Of a stretch of 43,486 bases of DNA, positions 42,718-43,486 are shown in pieces. Position 1 is the stretch's first letter, and each line of letters opens with the position of its first letter. Made by a program: the position numbers and the translations under genes. A model generated the notes under the pieces. It ran no database searches, was not told the DNA's origin, and saw only the letters and a program-made list of their open reading frames with translations. This DNA is from CBDVBZ01 sp965372355 (GTDB lineage Bacteria > Krumholzibacteriota > Krumholzibacteriia > WVZY01): NCBI GenBank assembly GCA_965372355.1, contig CBDVBZ010000010.1:1-43486 (forward strand), written 5' to 3'.

Positions 42718-43449
42718 TCAGGGCTTTTCGCACAGCATGATGACCCGGTCCGACACGCCTTCGACAAACTCGTTTGCGTTGTAGTCACCAAAGCAGGCGG
42801 TGACACGCAAACCCACACTCTCGAACATCAGCAGAAGATCGCTCTTTGTGTACAGTCTCAATCGTTCCTCGATGGAGGCGCTGACATTGGCCTCCGGGTC
42901 CGTGATCGTGGCGCGCTTGACCAGGTATTTGCCGTGATCCTCGATTGCTCGCTTTTCATGAATCTCGCAGCCCATTGATTCGCGCCGGGTCTCACCGAGG
43001 AGACTCGCAGAAATCCGGGACGAGTTTATGAAATCGAACAGGAATACGCCGCCCGGCTCAAGGACCCTCTGCACCTCCCTGAACACGAGAAGATTATCCG
43101 TGTCCGCGGAGAAGTATCCGAAACTCGTAAACATGTTGATGACCGCGCCAAAGCCCTCATCCACAAACGGAAGGTGTCTCATGTCTCCCTGGGAGATCAT
43201 TCCCTGGTTCTCCGGATCCTCGACCGCGCGAAGGAGCAGATAGTGCGAGAGATCGAGCCCGATAACGCTGTGGCCCGCCCCGCGCAAGGCCCTCAGATAA
43301 CGCCCATCGCCGCACGCCATGTCCAGAACAGGGGTCTTGCCCTCGAGATAACCGCCATAGGTCCCGATGACACGCCCCGCCTCCTCCGCGTCACGGTGGC
43401 TGTACAGGATGGGATAGAAACGGTCGAACGCTACCTCATACCATTCCAT
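42718..43449 (-). CDS. Class I SAM-dependent methyltransferase
   Basis: The ~243-aa protein has motif I VLDMACGDGRYLRAL, SVIGLDLSHYLLLRA (motif II) and GDMRHLPFVDEGFGAVINMF, the standard methyltransferase order. The acceptor is unknown; a link to bacillithiol is suggested only by position ahead of bshC. I use the ATG at 43447-43449 with GGAGAG upstream; a GTG two codons earlier is possible. The window ends 37 bp upstream, so an earlier operon gene may exist. Confidence 0.9.
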   Translation of the reverse strand: MEWYEVAFDRFYPILYSHRDAEEAGRVIGTYGGYLEGKTPVLDMACGDGRYLRALRGAGHSVIGLDLSHYLLLRAVEDPENQGMISQGDMRHLPFVDEGFGAVINMFTSFGYFSADTDNLLVFREVQRVLEPGGVFLFDFINSSRISASLLGETRRESMGCEIHEKRAIEDHGKYLVKRATITDPEANVSASIEERLRLYTKSDLLLMFESVGLRVTACFGDYNANEFVEGVSDRVIMLCEKP

Positions 43450-43486
43450 GTGCACTCTCCATTGCTCGCTCGCGAGGCTCTTTCTC

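Overview
The window is about 43.5 kb of GC-rich bacterial chromosome from a diderm (Gram-negative) organism. The evidence for an outer membrane is lipid A/LPS-type machinery: an MsbA-like flippase, four heptosyltransferase-family (GT9) genes, a heptose-phosphate adenylyltransferase and several lipoproteins. The same window holds a bacillithiol operon (bshC-bshB1-bshA) and a Gld-like ABC export cluster with a DUF4340 protein. That mix fits FCB-type or neighbouring uncultured lineages better than Proteobacteria, but no phylogenetic marker here settles the phylum. The two tRNA genes carry an encoded CCA. Both GTG and TTG starts are used, and ATGA stop/start overlaps are common.

Layout. 61-1857: membrane protein with a DUF4153-like core (minus). 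1978-2342: tRNA-Cys and tRNA-Gly (minus) flanking a paired-hairpin element. 2387-2532: a 38-bp direct repeat. 2553-19061: one long minus-strand run for envelope polysaccharide. In transcription order it reads: divergent GT9, MsbA, GT9, heptose adenylyltransferase, GT9, GT9, GT4, DUF3108 protein, deoxyhypusine-synthase-like protein, polyprenyl-phosphate sugar transferase, GT-C-like membrane protein, glycosyltransferase, DegT aminotransferase, SPOR lipoprotein. 19117-21965: hsp20-lon behind a good promoter. 22139-23417: two paralogous small lipoproteins. 23418-23938: a 520-bp non-coding gap with a candidate structured RNA. 23939-26511: a DUF72 gene converging on an L7/L12-like zinc-ribbon protein, then an FN3 lipoprotein and a DUF5683-like protein. 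26791-32970 (plus): Gld-like ABC trio, DUF4340 protein and a MEMO1-AMMECR1 fusion. 33253-37928 (minus): prkA-DUF444-spoVR operon behind a candidate sigma-54 site. 38437-38781 (plus): HIT protein. 38789-43449 (minus): methyltransferase, bshC, bshB1, bshA and a Minf_1886-type gene.

How it works together. The envelope run could supply activated heptose (adenylyltransferase), extend an LPS core (GT9s), flip lipid A-core (MsbA), start a second lipid-linked glycan (sugar transferase), and decorate or polymerise it (GTs, aminotransferase, GT-C-like protein). The rest is mostly stress and redox physiology: Lon/Hsp20, bacillithiol, and PrkA/DUF444/SpoVR.

The least conventional signals are non-coding or boundary features. 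The strongest is a two-hairpin repeat at 2186-2260 and 12164-12241 whose copies differ by paired, compensating substitutions. Others are a possible minus-strand structured RNA at 23611-23840, a sigma-54-like site before prkA, and a glycosyltransferase whose conserved N-terminus has no ATG, GTG or TTG. I did not find a convincing new defence or mobile system.
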